In this document: piece by piece, positions 21,577 through 31,473 of the stretch
Position numbering within the stretch: the stretch's first letter is position 1
Layout: each line of letters starts with the position of its first letter
DNA from: Asterias rubens
Lineage: Eukaryota > Echinodermata > Asteroidea > Forcipulatida > Asteriidae
Assembly (NCBI RefSeq): GCF_902459465.1
Contig: NC_047072.1
Location: 17,217,776-17,281,775 of the forward strand
Direction of reading: 5' to 3'
Length of the DNA stretch: 64,000 bases
Notes under the pieces: generated by a model
Told to the model about the DNA's origin: nothing
Seen by the model: the letters and a program-made list of their open reading frames with translations, nothing else
The model's database searches: none
Position numbers and translations under genes: made by a program

Positions 21577-24500
21577 GCCCTTCTGCATCTGTAAAACCTC
21601 AACTAGCCCATTTCAAGCCAGAATACCAGAAGCTGATTGGACCACAAAATGAAGAGACAATCAAGATACATGGAACAAAGTGCAGAGCTCTCATCGACTC
21701 AGGTTCACAGATCACTTCCATCACATCCGACTTATGGAAGTCCCACCCGAGCCTTAGAAACCTAGAACTGACAACAGCTGATGTAATCATAGAAGGAGCA
21801 AGTGGATCGGCAGTTCCGTACCTGGGTGTAATTCCTATCACCTTAGAAGCTATGGGGTTCATCTACCAAGACGTACCTGCATTTGTTGTGCCTACCGATC
21901 CCTACAGAGCACAGGTTCCACTCCTTATAGGTACTAACGTGATACGAGCATCCAAGAAAGATCAACAACAAGAAAGAGGTCAATCCTTCATGAAACTTGT
22001 ACAGGAAGAGAGTAAAGCCTGGCACACAGCCTACGTCAATTTATCTTCTTCAAATCAGGACAGCCAAAGCGGAAAGATGGGATATGCTATGTATACTGGA
22101 AGCCACTCCCGATGCATCCCCGCTGGAGAAGAAGTTGATGTCATGTGCCAAGCTCCACCAAATCCAGCAGGCGGCTCTTACACGGCTATCATCGAAGGTG
22201 CCCAAAACAACCGCGCATCTTGTCTGAGAATTGGCTGCACTGTAACTGACATCGGTCCTGACCGTCAACTCCCGGTCAGGGTACACAACATCTCTTCCAA
22301 ACCAATCTCCATCAGAAGAAACTGCAATCTGGCACAAGTTTCGTATGTCCTCGCTGTTGAAGTAACGACACCAACTTTTCATCCAACTACCACTCCTCTC
22401 CTTCATGGCGGGCCGGCTGGTAGAGTGAACTCCATCTCATCCATTAATTTGGATGAACTGATTCCATCACTCGACTTAGCCAGTTCTGCCTTGCAAGATG
22501 ACATGAACAAGAAGAAGCTCGCGGATCTCCTTCATAAGCATAACAGCATCTTCTCCAAAGACTCTCTAGATTTTGGCTGTACATCTACTGTGAAGCACTG
22601 CATACCACTCGTCGACAATAGACCAATCAAACTTCCGTACAGACGCATACCACCGAGTCAGTACCAAGCTGTCAGGGAGCACTTGAAAGGCATGGAGCAG
22701 GCCGAAGTCATTCGACGAAGCAGCAGCCCATACGCCTCCCCATTGGTCATTGCACACAAGAAAGACGGTTCTCTCAGGATCTGCATCGATTACAGGAAGC
22801 TCAACAGCAAGACCATTCCTGACGCCTACCCACTCCCAAGGATAGAAGAAGCCCTCGACGCTCTTGGTAACGCCTCTATCTTCACAACCCTTGACTTAAC
22901 GTCAGGCTACTGGCAAGTAGAAATGGACGAAAAGGACAAAGCAAAGACCGCGTTTACTACTCCGATGGGTCTCTACGAATGCAACCGCATGCCATTCGGT
23001 CTCCAGAACGCTCCTGCTACTTTCCAGCGCCTAATGACGATGTGCCTCGGTGAGCTGAATTACTCAACTTGTTTGCTCTACCTCGACGACATCATCGTCT
23101 TTTCATCCACATTTGACGAGCATATTGAGCGCTTGGATCAGGTCTTCACGTGTCTCCTTCAACATGGACTGAAACTCAAGCCTCAAAAGTGCCACTTACT
23201 CCAGTCAGAAGTCAAGTATCTGGGACACATCGTCTCTTCGAAAGGTGTGTCCACTGACCCTGAAAAGATCGAACAGGTACGGGAATGGCCAACTCCAACC
23301 ACTCACAAAGAACTACGAAGCTTCCTAGGGTTCACTGGGTACTACCGTCGCTACGTGAACGGCTATGCGAAGATAGTTGCACCACTGTACAAGCTCACGG
23401 CAGGCAACCCGACACGACGAAAAGGAAAACAGGCACCTACCAAACCACCCCCTTATATCTGGACAAAAGAGACACAAGCATCGTTTGACCAGCTGAAACA
23501 AGTGATGATTTCAGCCCCCATCCTCGGTTACGCTGACTACAAGAAGCCTTTTCTTCTTCAAACCGATGCTTCTGGTGTTGGGCTTGGAGCGGTCCTCAGT
23601 CAGAACCAAGATGGACAAGAACGCGTCATAGCCTACGCCAGCAGAGGTTTAAATCCAGCAGAGTCGAGATATCCAGCACACAAGCTAGAATTCCTGGCAA
23701 TGAAATGGGCAGTAACGGATAAGTTTAGAGACTACCTTCTCGGCAGTACTTTCACTGTGTACACCGACAACAACCCGTTACTCTACGTCACCACCACAGC
23801 TAAGTTGGACGCAACAGGCCAACGGTGGGTTGCTGCCCTTTCTCAGTTCTCCTTCACTGTGAAGTATAAACCTGGTAAGAACAACGCAGTCGCAGATGCT
23901 CTCTCCAGAAAACAACACCCAGTCCCATACTCTACGTCAGTCTCCTTCACAACACAACCTGCTGATGATGTCCCAAAACCCCTCTCCTTCACAACAGAGA
24001 TTCCAACCGATGTGGTCAATGCCATATGTACTGGTCACCCCAATACAGGCCAACTCTTCATAGAGCCCGCAAACTGTCAAGTCACAACCAGAGGACAGGC
24101 AAAGCTTCTCAATCCCAAACCAGCAACCAGTGAGACAGACGAAATGCCAAGGCTAACTACCAAGCAAATTGCCCTTGCACAACGTGATGATCCAGATTTA
24201 TCACGAGTCCTATTCTTCCTCGAACACGGTCAGAAACCAAATCAACAACAGCGAAGCAGAGAGACAACTGAATGTAAGATCTACTTCAGACAGTGGGACA
24301 AGCTAAGACTTAAAGAAAACATCCTCTACAGAGTTCGTAAGACAACTGACGACACACTCTCACACCAACTTCTCCTTCCTAAGTGTTACCGAGCAACAGC
24401 CATGTCCGGTCTACACGATGACATTGGCCATCTGGGTTTTGAACGAACGCTAGATATGATCCGTAACAGGTTCTTCTGGCCCAGAATGGCTAAAGATGTC

Positions 24501-25580
24501 AAAGACTGGTGTGTGAAGTGTAAACGTTGTTGTCTTCGAAAAACATCTCCTTCAAAAGTCAAAACTCCACTCGTCTCTATCTTCAGTACAGAACCCCTTG
24601 AGCTCATCTGCATCGATTACCTCAAACTAGAGCGGAGCAAAGGTGGTTTCGAAAACGTACTTGTCATCACAGACCACTTTACCAAGTACGCTCAGGCATT
24701 TGCGTCACGAGACCAGAAAGCGGAAACAGTAGCAAAAATACTTTGGGAGAACTTCATCTTACATTATGGCTTCCCTACTCGCATACACTCCGACCAAGGC
24801 CGAAATTTCGAAAGCCAGCTCATCCAGGAATTGTGCAAGGTCTCTGGCATAAAGAAGAGCAGAACAACACCGTACCACCCTCAAGGAAACGGCGTTACGG
24901 AGAGGTTCAACTCTACTCTCCTTAACATGTTGGGCACACTGGAAGAGGAACAAAAGAGAGATTGGAAGAAGTATGTGGGCGTCATGACGCATGCGTACAA
25001 CGCGACGCGTCACGACACCACGGGGTACGCACCATTCTTTTTGATGTTCGGACGCCATCCCAACTTGCCGATAGACCTCTTGTTTGGTTGCCACTCACCA
25101 ACTGATGAAGCGCCAGAGTATGACGAGTACGTGGAAGAGTTCAGAGAAAGATTACTGTTTTCATATGACCAAGCCAACAAAACTTCACATCACGCAAAAG
25201 CCAAACAGAAACGCATCTATGACAAGAAAACCCAAGAAGCCCCACTCCGAGCAGGCGATCGAGTCCTTGTGCAAGTGAAACACTTCGAAGGAACACACAA
25301 ATTAGCAGACCGATGGGAATCTAACCCCTACACGGTCGTCACCAAACACGAAAACATTCCTGTCTACAAGGTACGCTCACTAGGGGATGGAAAGGAGAGA
25401 ACAGTACACAGAAACCTTCTCACCCCGTGTATGTTCTTCCCCATGTCTTCTTCAGAAAACTCTCCTTCAGAAAACTTTTCTTCAGCCACGTCTCCTTCAT
25501 CAGACAGAGAAGAGAAACTGGAGAGAGGGAGGCAGTTGTTGGCAGTATGGAAGAGTCGCCAGATGACTAGAACAAAGTAG
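21513..25580 (+). CDS. pol: Pol polyprotein of the Ty3/gypsy element (protease, RT, RNase H, integrase)
   Basis: The frame is -1 relative to gag and is open from 21,513, just after an in-frame TAG at 21,510; it ends at 25,580. It has no ATG of its own before the protease, so it must be made as Gag-Pol by frameshifting. Domains in order: aspartic protease with LIDSGSQ (about 21,690); reverse transcriptase with FTTLDLTSGYWQVEMDEKD and the active-site YLDDIIVFS (about 23,080); RNase H with QTDASGVGLGAVL and YTDNNPLLY; an HHCC zinc domain with HLGFERTLDMIRNRFFWP and CVKCKRCC; the integrase core with aspartates in CIDYLKLE and IHSDQGRNF and glutamate in PQGNGVTERFNS; then a GPY/F-like tail (WESNPYTVV). 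All catalytic residues are present and no frame break is seen. Confidence 0.94.
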   Translation, partial: PPFKRPGPAVTGHTARAPQPLSPSASVKPQLAHFKPEYQKLIGPQNEETIKIHGTKCRALIDSGSQITSITSDLWKSHPSLRNLELTTADVIIEGASGSAVPYLGVIPITLEAMGFIYQDVPAFVVPTDPYRAQVPLLIGTNVIRASKKDQQQERGQSFMKLVQEESKAWHTAYVNLSSSNQDSQSGKMGYAMYTGSHSRCIPAGEEVDVMCQAPPNPAGGSYTAIIEGAQNNRASCLRIGCTVTDIGPDRQLPVRVHNISSKPISIRRNCNLAQVSYVLAVEVTTPTFHPTTTPLLHGGPAGRVNSISSINLDELIPSLDLASSALQDDMNKKKLADLLHKHNSIFSKDSLDFGCTSTVKHCIPLVDNRPIKLPYRRIPPSQYQAVREHLKGMEQAEVIRRSSSPYASPLVIAHKKDGSLRICIDYRKLNSKTIPDAYPLPRIEEALDALGNASIFTTLDLTSGYWQVEMDEKDKAKTAFTTPMGLYECNRMPFGLQNAPATFQRLMTMCLGELNYSTCLLYLDDIIVFSSTFDEHIERLDQVFTCLLQHGLKLKPQKCHLLQSEVKYLGHIVSSKGVSTDPEKIEQVREWPTPTTHKELRSFLGFTGYYRRYVNGYAKIVAPLYKLTAGNPTRRKGKQAPTKPPPYIWTKETQASFDQLKQVMISAPILGYADYKKPFLLQTDASGVGLGAVLSQNQDGQERVIAYASRGLNPAESRYPAHKLEFLAMKWAVTDKFRDYLLGSTFTVYTDNNPLLYVTTTAKLDATGQRWVAALSQFSFTVKYKPGKNNAVADALSRKQHPVPYSTSVSFTTQPADDVPKPLSFTTEIPTDVVNAICTGHPNTGQLFIEPANCQVTTRGQAKLLNPKPATSETDEMPRLTTKQIALAQRDDPDLSRVLFFLEHGQKPNQQQRSRETTECKIYFRQWDKLRLKENILYRVRKTTDDTLSHQLLLPKCYRATAMSGLHDDIGHLGFERTLDMIRNRFFWPRMAKDVKDWCVKCKRCCLRKTSPSKVKTPLVSIFSTEPLELICIDYLKLERSKGGFENVLVITDHFTKYAQAFASRDQKAETVAKILWENFILHYGFPTRIHSDQGRNFESQLIQELCKVSGIKKSRTTPYHPQGNGVTERFNSTLLNMLGTLEEEQKRDWKKYVGVMTHAYNATRHDTTGYAPFFLMFGRHPNLPIDLLFGCHSPTDEAPEYDEYVEEFRERLLFSYDQANKTSHHAKAKQKRIYDKKTQEAPLRAGDRVLVQVKHFEGTHKLADRWESNPYTVVTKHENIPVYKVRSLGDGKERTVHRNLLTPCMFFPMSSSENSPSENFSSATSPSSDREEKLERGRQLLAVWKSRQMTRTK
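21519..21564 (+). promoter_or_regulatory. Predicted -1 ribosomal frameshift signal
   Basis: In the gag frame the bases 21,519-21,525 read T TTA AAC, a canonical X XXY YYZ slippery heptamer. After a 5-base spacer comes a possible two-step hairpin: GGGC (21,531-21,534) with GCCC (21,561-21,564), and GCGG (21,537-21,540) with CCGC (21,553-21,556). The -1 frame opens at 21,513, only two codons before the site, and is pol. Position, frame and spacing all fit programmed frameshifting. Confidence 0.85.
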
Positions 25581-25995
25581 ACAATTTGCCCGAAATTTTA
25601 ACTTGTATATTTCCCCCGAGTGCTTAACAAGTTTTGTGTGTATTTCTAATTTCAGCCATAGTTCACCAGATAGTCATTTTTACCCGTTAGTTTACATCAG
25701 ATGACTATTGGTAATAATGGTATAGATTGATTTTGCATTGTTTTATGTTCACCATGAACAAAGATAACAGTGGTGCTCTCTAAAGTAAAATGAGCATGTA
25801 GTGAGTAAGATTTACTTTGCCTACTTTTCCCCCATTTGATGTGTATAAATATCAAATTAATGTATTTGCAAGGTTTAGCAGAGTAACTAGACTATTGCGA
25901 TTGTATACATTTTTGTCAATGTGCATAATTAGTTTGTGTGCAGCTGTAAGTAAACACTATGTCGAGGACGACATTTTTTTTAAAGCAGGGGAGGA
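25581..25995 (+). other. Region between pol and 3' LTR with polypurine tract
   Basis: No env-like frame. Directly before the 3' LTR is the purine run AAAGCAGGGGAGGA (25,982-25,995), the expected polypurine tract that primes plus-strand synthesis. Confidence 0.75.
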
Positions 25996-26926
25996 TGTGA
26001 CAAGTAGAATAATTCACATCCGGGAACTTTTCATTTATTCATACTCACCTTTTTAAATACACCGGTTAGCGCGCCCTCATCGGCCGCAAGACGTCAGAGG
26101 GCCACTCTTTCCTTTGACGTCGGAGACTTAACATCACATTATTTTCTCCGTCTTCAATTCAGGTAATTAGCATTCTATTTTCCATCCATTCTCCCCTAGA
26201 TTTCATATAAATTCCTCTTGTATAAATTATTCGGAGAGTTTAGCCTATTTTATGACATGTTTCTTTTTGACAAGAGAACGGTTTTCTAGAGTTAATTTAC
26301 TTAGTGTTTAGTCGGGAAAGGAAACTCCCGTTATAGATATATTTCTTTTGGATTTGAATATCCTCAAGTCTCCTCTCTTAGATTTTGTTTCTAGTTCTGC
26401 ATTACTAGAGATCTAAAGTAATGCTGTACTTGTTTTCTGATTTAATGATGTAAATATTGCTGATTTTGCGGAGTTATCCTCTAATTTTGGTACAATTCCA
26501 AGATGGCGGACGCCATTAAACTTTTGGCGGGAACTTTAATTATATTATTTAGTTTGCCGTTATTTATGCTTTTCTGTTTGCCATCCATTTCCAATCTTTG
26601 GCAAATCGTTTATTATAGATAGTCTTTATCCAAGTTCACGGATTATTTCATTTATTTGTTTATTCTAAAATACATAATTTCTAGGCTGGAAAACAGCAAC
26701 ACTCTCGCGTCTTTTAAGGATTTCCTAATTAATTGTAAATAGTATTTGTGACTGTAAGTTTTATTCTAAATGTTCTATTTAAAGTATGTTTATTTAATTA
26801 GACTCTTTCCTTTGACGTCGGAGACTTAACATCACATTATTTTCTCCGTCTTCAATTCAGATATAAATAAAAGTCTGGAACAGCGAAGATTGTGTCCCGC
26901 AGGATCATTTATTTAAGCCGGTCACA
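25996..26926 (+). repeat. 3' LTR
   Basis: 931 bp, by eye identical to the 5' LTR at an offset of 8058, including both copies of the internal 59-bp block (26,104-26,162 and 26,802-26,860). It ends GTCACA followed by TTAT. Confidence 0.93.
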
Positions 26927-27053
26927 TTATCTCGCAACTTAGACGACATATTGAGCTCCAATTTTCACAGGTTTTTTAGTTTATGCATATGTTGAGATAC
27001 ACCAAGTAAGAAGACTGGTCTTTGGCACTAACCAATAGTGCCCAGTGACTTTG
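26927..27053 (+). repeat. Right half of the split family A element
   Basis: Resumes at TTATCTCGCAACTTAGACGA and continues through TTTTCACAGGTTTTTTAG and GATACACCAAGTAAGAAGAC to AGTGCCCAGTGACTTTGAA, which corresponds to the family A right end. With 17,676-17,937 it makes one element. Confidence 0.8.
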
Positions 27054-27143
27054 AAAGAGCATTGAACAAGTTTATGTGGGTAACTATATAAGCATTGACT
27101 AGACTTATTAAGATATAGAAAAGTTTGCGGTAACAAAGTAAGT

Positions 27144-27500
27144 TTGGGGCAGGGCATACCAGTAGATGTTATCATTGACAGTGGAGCTTCAGTAAATATC
27201 ATTGACAAAAGTCTGTGGGAGGAATTGAAAGGTAAAAGAATTCACTGTAAATCTGAAAGAAGTAATAAGAAGTTGTATGCATATGGATCAACAAATCCAT
27301 TAAAGGTTCTTGGTAAATTTGTAACCAAAATTAAAGTTGATGGTATGAGTCATGAAGACACTGAAGTAGAAGCAGATTTTTATGTCACAGAAAGTAAAGG
27401 GCCTGCACTTCTAGGTAAAGATACAAGTGTTGAACTGGGTGTGCTTAAGATTGGTGTAAACCTTGTGGCTGGAGAAGTGATAGATAGTTATCCAGAATAG
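27144..27500 (+). pseudogene. Retrotransposon protease fragment
   Basis: Frame open over 119 codons, with the retropepsin motif VDVIIDSGASVNIID near its start. It is cut at 27,498-27,500 by a stop that a local 13-base tandem duplication (units of ATAGTTATCCAGA) brings into frame; the RT frame continues 23 bases later in another phase. This is a replication-slippage type break in an otherwise continuous protease-RT junction. Confidence 0.75.
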
Positions 27501-27522
27501 TTATCCAGAAGGGGTAGGAAAG

Positions 27523-29016
27523 TTGAAGGACCATAAGCTGAAGTTGCACATTGACAAAGAGGTTAGACCAGTGGCACAACACATGTACCGGGTACCATAC
27601 ACCTTAAGAGAGAAGGTCAGTGACAAACTAGATGAATTAGAGTCACTAAGTATAATAGAGAAAGTTAATCACCCAACTTTGTGGGTAAGCCCAGTGATTG
27701 TTGTACCCAAACCAAATGGCGATATTCGACTGTGTGTTGATATGCGACAAGCCAATAAGGCCATAATCAGAGAAAGGCATCCTATTCCTACTGTTGATGA
27801 GATTTTGTACAATATGAATGGTAGTGAAGTTTTCAGTAAGTTAGATATGAAGTATGGGTATCACCAGATAGAATTGGAAGAAGATTCACGAAAAATCACA
27901 ACGTTTGTAACCCATAAAGGCCTGTATAGGTATACACGATTGATGTTTGGCATAAGTGCAGCACCAGAGAAGTACCAGCAAGTAATAGCTCAGGTACTAC
28001 ATGATTGTGAAGGAGTTCAAAACATATCAGATGATATTGTTGTTCATGGAAAAAACCAAGCAGAGCACGATGAAAGACTAGTGAAAGTCATGCAGAGACT
28101 GAAGGAAAAGAACTTGACCTTAAATAAGGAAAAGTGTCAGTTTGGTTTGACAAAGATTACGTTCATGGGTCATGTGTTATCCAAAAACGGAGTTGAGCCC
28201 ACAGAGGGGAGAATCAAAGCCATGAAAGAGGCAAGACCCCCCAACAATGCAGCCGAAATCAAGAGTTTTCTGGGACTTGTGAATTTCTCAGCACGATACA
28301 TTCCAAATTTGGCCACTGTGGCTGAACCATTGCGTAGGCTGACTAGAAAAAATGAGAAGTTCACATGGGGCAAAGAACAACAAAACAGTTTTGATGTGTT
28401 GAAGGATTGCCTAACTAAGACTGAGACATTAGGGTATTACCGTCTTGATGCTACACGTACACAACTTGTTACGGATGCAAGTAATGTTGGTTTAGGGGCT
28501 GTGTTACTTCAAGAATATGAAGGGGAAACTAGAGTCATTAGTTATGCCAGTAGGACATTAAGTGATGTGGAGACAAGGTACTCTACTACTGAGAAAGAAG
28601 CACTTGCCGTTGTGTGGGCATGTGAGAAATTTCAGATATATCTATATGGATTGAATTTCGAATTGATCACAGATCATAAACCACTAGAAGTGTTGTATGG
28701 GCCAAAGTCAAAACCAAATGCCAGAATTGAGAGATGGGTGTTAAGATTAATGCCATTCACATATACAATTCGATATGCACCTGGGCCACAAAACATTGCA
28801 GATGTGTTGTCAAGGTTGGTAAAAAGCAATGTAGCTGATAAACCAAACACACTAGCAAATAAAGCTGAGGAGTATGTTAAGTTTGTTGCAGAACAGGCAA
28901 CACCCAAAGCTTTAACTACACGTGAAGTGGAAGAAGCATCAAAGGACGATGCAGAATTGATCAAAGTTAGAAAGTGTCTAGCGAAAGGTGATTTTGATAA
29001 ATCCAGTGTTAATTAA
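27523..29016 (+). pseudogene. Retrotransposon reverse transcriptase and RNase H
   Basis: 498 codons. The RT fingers and palm are visible: CVDMRQANKAIIRERHPIPT, SKLDMKYGYHQIELEED with the first catalytic Asp, and NISDDIVVHGK, where the family Tyr-x-Asp-Asp is Ile-Ser-Asp-Asp. The RNase H begins at QLVTDASNVGLGAVLLQ and includes TTEKEALAVVWACEKF and LITDHKPLEVLY. The frame ends at TAA 29,014-29,016; the integrase follows in the same frame, so this single stop splits an ancestral polyprotein. Confidence 0.82.
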
Positions 29017-29034
29017 TTTCCAATCAGGAATGAG

Positions 29035-30225
29035 TTGAGTTCAATCGGTTACCTGGTGTTGAGAGGAACAAGATTAGTCATACCTAAGACGTTACGTACA
29101 AAATGTGTAGAATTAGCACATCGTGGTCATTTGGGCATAGTAGGCACAAAACAAAGGTTGAGAAGTAAAGTGTGGTGGCCAAACATGGATAAAGATGTTT
29201 TGAGATTAGTTCGATCATGTCATGGATGTCAACTAGTAAGTGCGATGCCCAACCCAGAACCATTGCATCCAACGCAAATGCCTACGGGTCCTTGGCAGGA
29301 CTTGGCCATTGACCTACTGGGACCTCTCCCATCAAAACACTATGTGTTTGTTGTGGTAGACTATTACAGTAGATTTTATGAAGTAGAAATTATGAAAGAT
29401 ACTACAACAGCTAAGATTGTGAATGCACTGGAGAATATGTTCTCTCGTTATGGGCTACCAAGGTCAATTACCTCGGACAACGGCCCACAGTTCAGGTCAG
29501 AAGTGTTCAAGGAATACTTAAATGAAAATGGTATTAACCATAGATTAGTGACACCTCTGCACCCTGCAGCAAATGGTGAAGTTGAACGACAAAACAGATC
29601 GCTGATGAAGCGCATTAGAATAGCTCATGCTCAGTCACAGGACTGGAAAAGGGAAATCCGGTCATACATGTTTGCGTACAGAACAACTCCTCATAGCACT
29701 ACAGGTGTGTCCCCAGCTGAGTTAATGTTTGGGCGAAAACTCAGAACAAAATTGCCACAAATAGAGGAGTTAGAGTACAGAAATGATGAGGAAGTTCAAG
29801 ACAGAGATGCTCTGATGAAACACAAAAATAAGTTGTATGTAGATAACAAAAGAAGAGCAGAAGAAAGTGATCTGAAAAAGGGAGATGCTGTACTGGTGAA
29901 GCAAAGTCAACAAAACAAAATGAGTACACCATTTCATGCAGTGCCATACACATTAGTGGAGAAACAGGGTAACAGTTGCACTGTTGAATCTCCAGAGGGA
30001 GTGAAATACAAAAGAAATAGCACTCATGTAAAGAAATACCAGCAAACAGAGTCTGACACTAGTCAGGAGAGTATCGAAGATCCAATACAGAATGAGGATA
30101 TTAGTGGAGACATTGTAGACCCACAAGTCTCCATCTCAAGTCCAATGCTAGGTTCACCAAGGGCAGTTCGTACAACGAGAAACTGTCTCCCTAAGCGTTT
30201 TGATGATTTTGTAATGGATGTTTAG
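29035..30225 (+). pseudogene. Retrotransposon integrase
   Basis: About 396 codons in the same frame as the upstream RT. It contains the zinc-binding HHCC region (HRGHLGIVGTKQRLRSKVWW, then CHGCQ), the core acids in AIDLLGPLP, ITSDNGPQF and ANGEVERQNRSL, and a basic C-terminus. The core residues look intact, so only the upstream stop and the missing gag and 5' LTR prevent autonomous function. Confidence 0.82.
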
Positions 30226-30546
30226 ATAAAACTTAAAGTATGTGTTATAAGCAGTAAGCACAGGATGTAAGGGTAAATATTGTTTACCAGAGGAGATACA
30301 AGATAAGTAACAAATGTTTTCTGGGATAGTTTTAAATATCTCACCAACATAAAATTTGCAATATCCCGGTCTAAGTCTAATATGATAAGTCATAGTATGG
30401 ACTACTGTATTTTAAAAGAAACACAATTGTTTTGTTAAATGGTTAACATTGTTTAAACTTGATGATGTTGTTAAAAGTTAAAGTTTGATACTGTGCGTTT
30501 ACTTTCCAGTTTAACTAAGGGTTTGTTATTTTAAGAAAGGAGAGAA

Positions 30547-30736
30547 TGTAGTGTTCACGTGATCACACTGTAATACATGTAATGTTATACATTTATGCAA
30601 ATGAGTTGGCCTCGTGTAAGAGTACATGGAAAGGGGGTGGAAAACCGAGGAACGGAATAAAGACACATGTTGATGCACATAAGATTGAATTCGTCTATAG
30701 TATTGGTTTAATCCGTATGTCTAGTAAGACTCTACA
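30547..30736 (+). repeat. 3' LTR of the truncated element
   Basis: 190 bp, beginning TGTAGTGTTCACGTGATCAC and ending GACTCTACA, with the inverted ends TGTAG/CTACA. It follows the purine tract 30,534-30,546 and carries GAATAAAG, a plausible poly(A) signal, at about 30,654. No matching 5' LTR is present. Confidence 0.7.
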
Positions 30737-31184
30737 AACACCATGTAATAACAATCTCTAAATGAGTTGGGGTGGTTCTGAAAAGAACCGTTGGATTAAC
30801 TCGATGTTTCGATCAGTATGCTCTGATCGTCTTCTGGAGAATGATGGACTCTGATGCTGCATGCTGCTTAAGTACTGGGCGGTGGATCAGCGGTGATGCA
30901 TGAAGGCGGGAAATAGAGGCGGGAAGTGAACTCGATGATGCGTGGTGAAACCTGTTGTGGAGCCTTGGGTGGTGTGTGGGGGGTGTGTGCTCACTGAACC
31001 GTGTCAGTAGGAACAAGCACAGGGGATAGTGACGGTGTGGGGCCTAGGTGACTGAGGGTATAGATGACCCAAAGCAGTCTAATGGTTGGGGGCCTAGGGG
31101 GTGACCGTGGATATAGAAGATCCATTGGTCGTAGACTTATTAAATCATTGATCTACATCATAGAACATAGAACTAGATCCAAAT
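30737..31184. other. Gene-free stretch upstream of A20
   Basis: G-rich in its second half, with no confident exon. A 5' untranslated exon or promoter of the A20 gene may lie here or slightly further upstream; nothing in the sequence fixes it. Confidence 0.35.
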
Positions 31185-31412
31185 GTTGCACACTGTTTTT
31201 CCCTTGCCCAATTCACAACTTTAATCACAACACTTACTTAACGCTTCACCTAGACTATGGAACTCTCTTCCCAACAATCTCTTCCCAACGATCTCAAAGA
31301 ATGTTCCACGCTTGAGCAATTCAAATCTAAACTTAAAACTCACCTTTTTAATCACAGAAGCGCTTTGAGACTTTTTTTTTAATAAGCGCTATATAAGAAC
31401 TATTATTATTAA
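31185..31412 (+). mobile_element. 3' end of a CR1/L2-type LINE
   Basis: Truncated LINE tail. The broken frames resemble the conserved C-terminal block (tryptophan-less here: GGAACTCTCTTCCCAACAAT, then a stretch encoding EQFKSKLKTHLFNH), followed by AAGCGCTATATAAGAACT and a TAT-type microsatellite. It lies just upstream of the first visible A20 exon. Confidence 0.7.
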
Positions 31413-31473
31413 TGCTTAAAACCTCTTCTCCCAAAACAGGTCCAACGATGTCCTCCCCCGTTTCTTGCTTCAA

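Larger units (their letters stand above)
17938..26926 (+). mobile_element. Complete Ty3/gypsy LTR retrotransposon
   Basis: An 8989-bp element: 5' LTR 17,938-18,868, leader 18,869-20,139, gag 20,140-21,576, pol to 25,580, 3' LTR 25,996-26,926. The domain order protease, reverse transcriptase, RNase H, integrase places it in Ty3/gypsy. It is flanked by TTAT on both sides (17,934-17,937 and 26,927-26,930), taken as the target-site duplication. I found no difference between the two LTRs by eye and both ORFs are open, so the insertion is very recent and may still be active. There is no env-like ORF between pol and the 3' LTR. Confidence 0.95.
27054..30736 (+). mobile_element. 5'-truncated second Ty3/gypsy element (K02A2.6-like)
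   Basis: A pol-only copy with a 3' LTR but no gag and no 5' LTR. The sequence joins directly to the end of the family A element at about 27,053. The protease, RT/RNase H and integrase frames follow one another, with one frame break and one stop. The 3' end is a polypurine run AAGAAAGGAGAGAA followed by a short LTR, TGTAG...CTACA. It is a different lineage from the intact element: codon use is AT-rich and the RT active site reads ISDD, as in the animal K02A2.6-type group. Confidence 0.85.

Noticed and set aside
25581-25995. Possible env gene in the intact LTR element
   Set aside because: Only short frames (up to about 80 codons) between pol and the 3' LTR; no signal peptide or membrane pattern.
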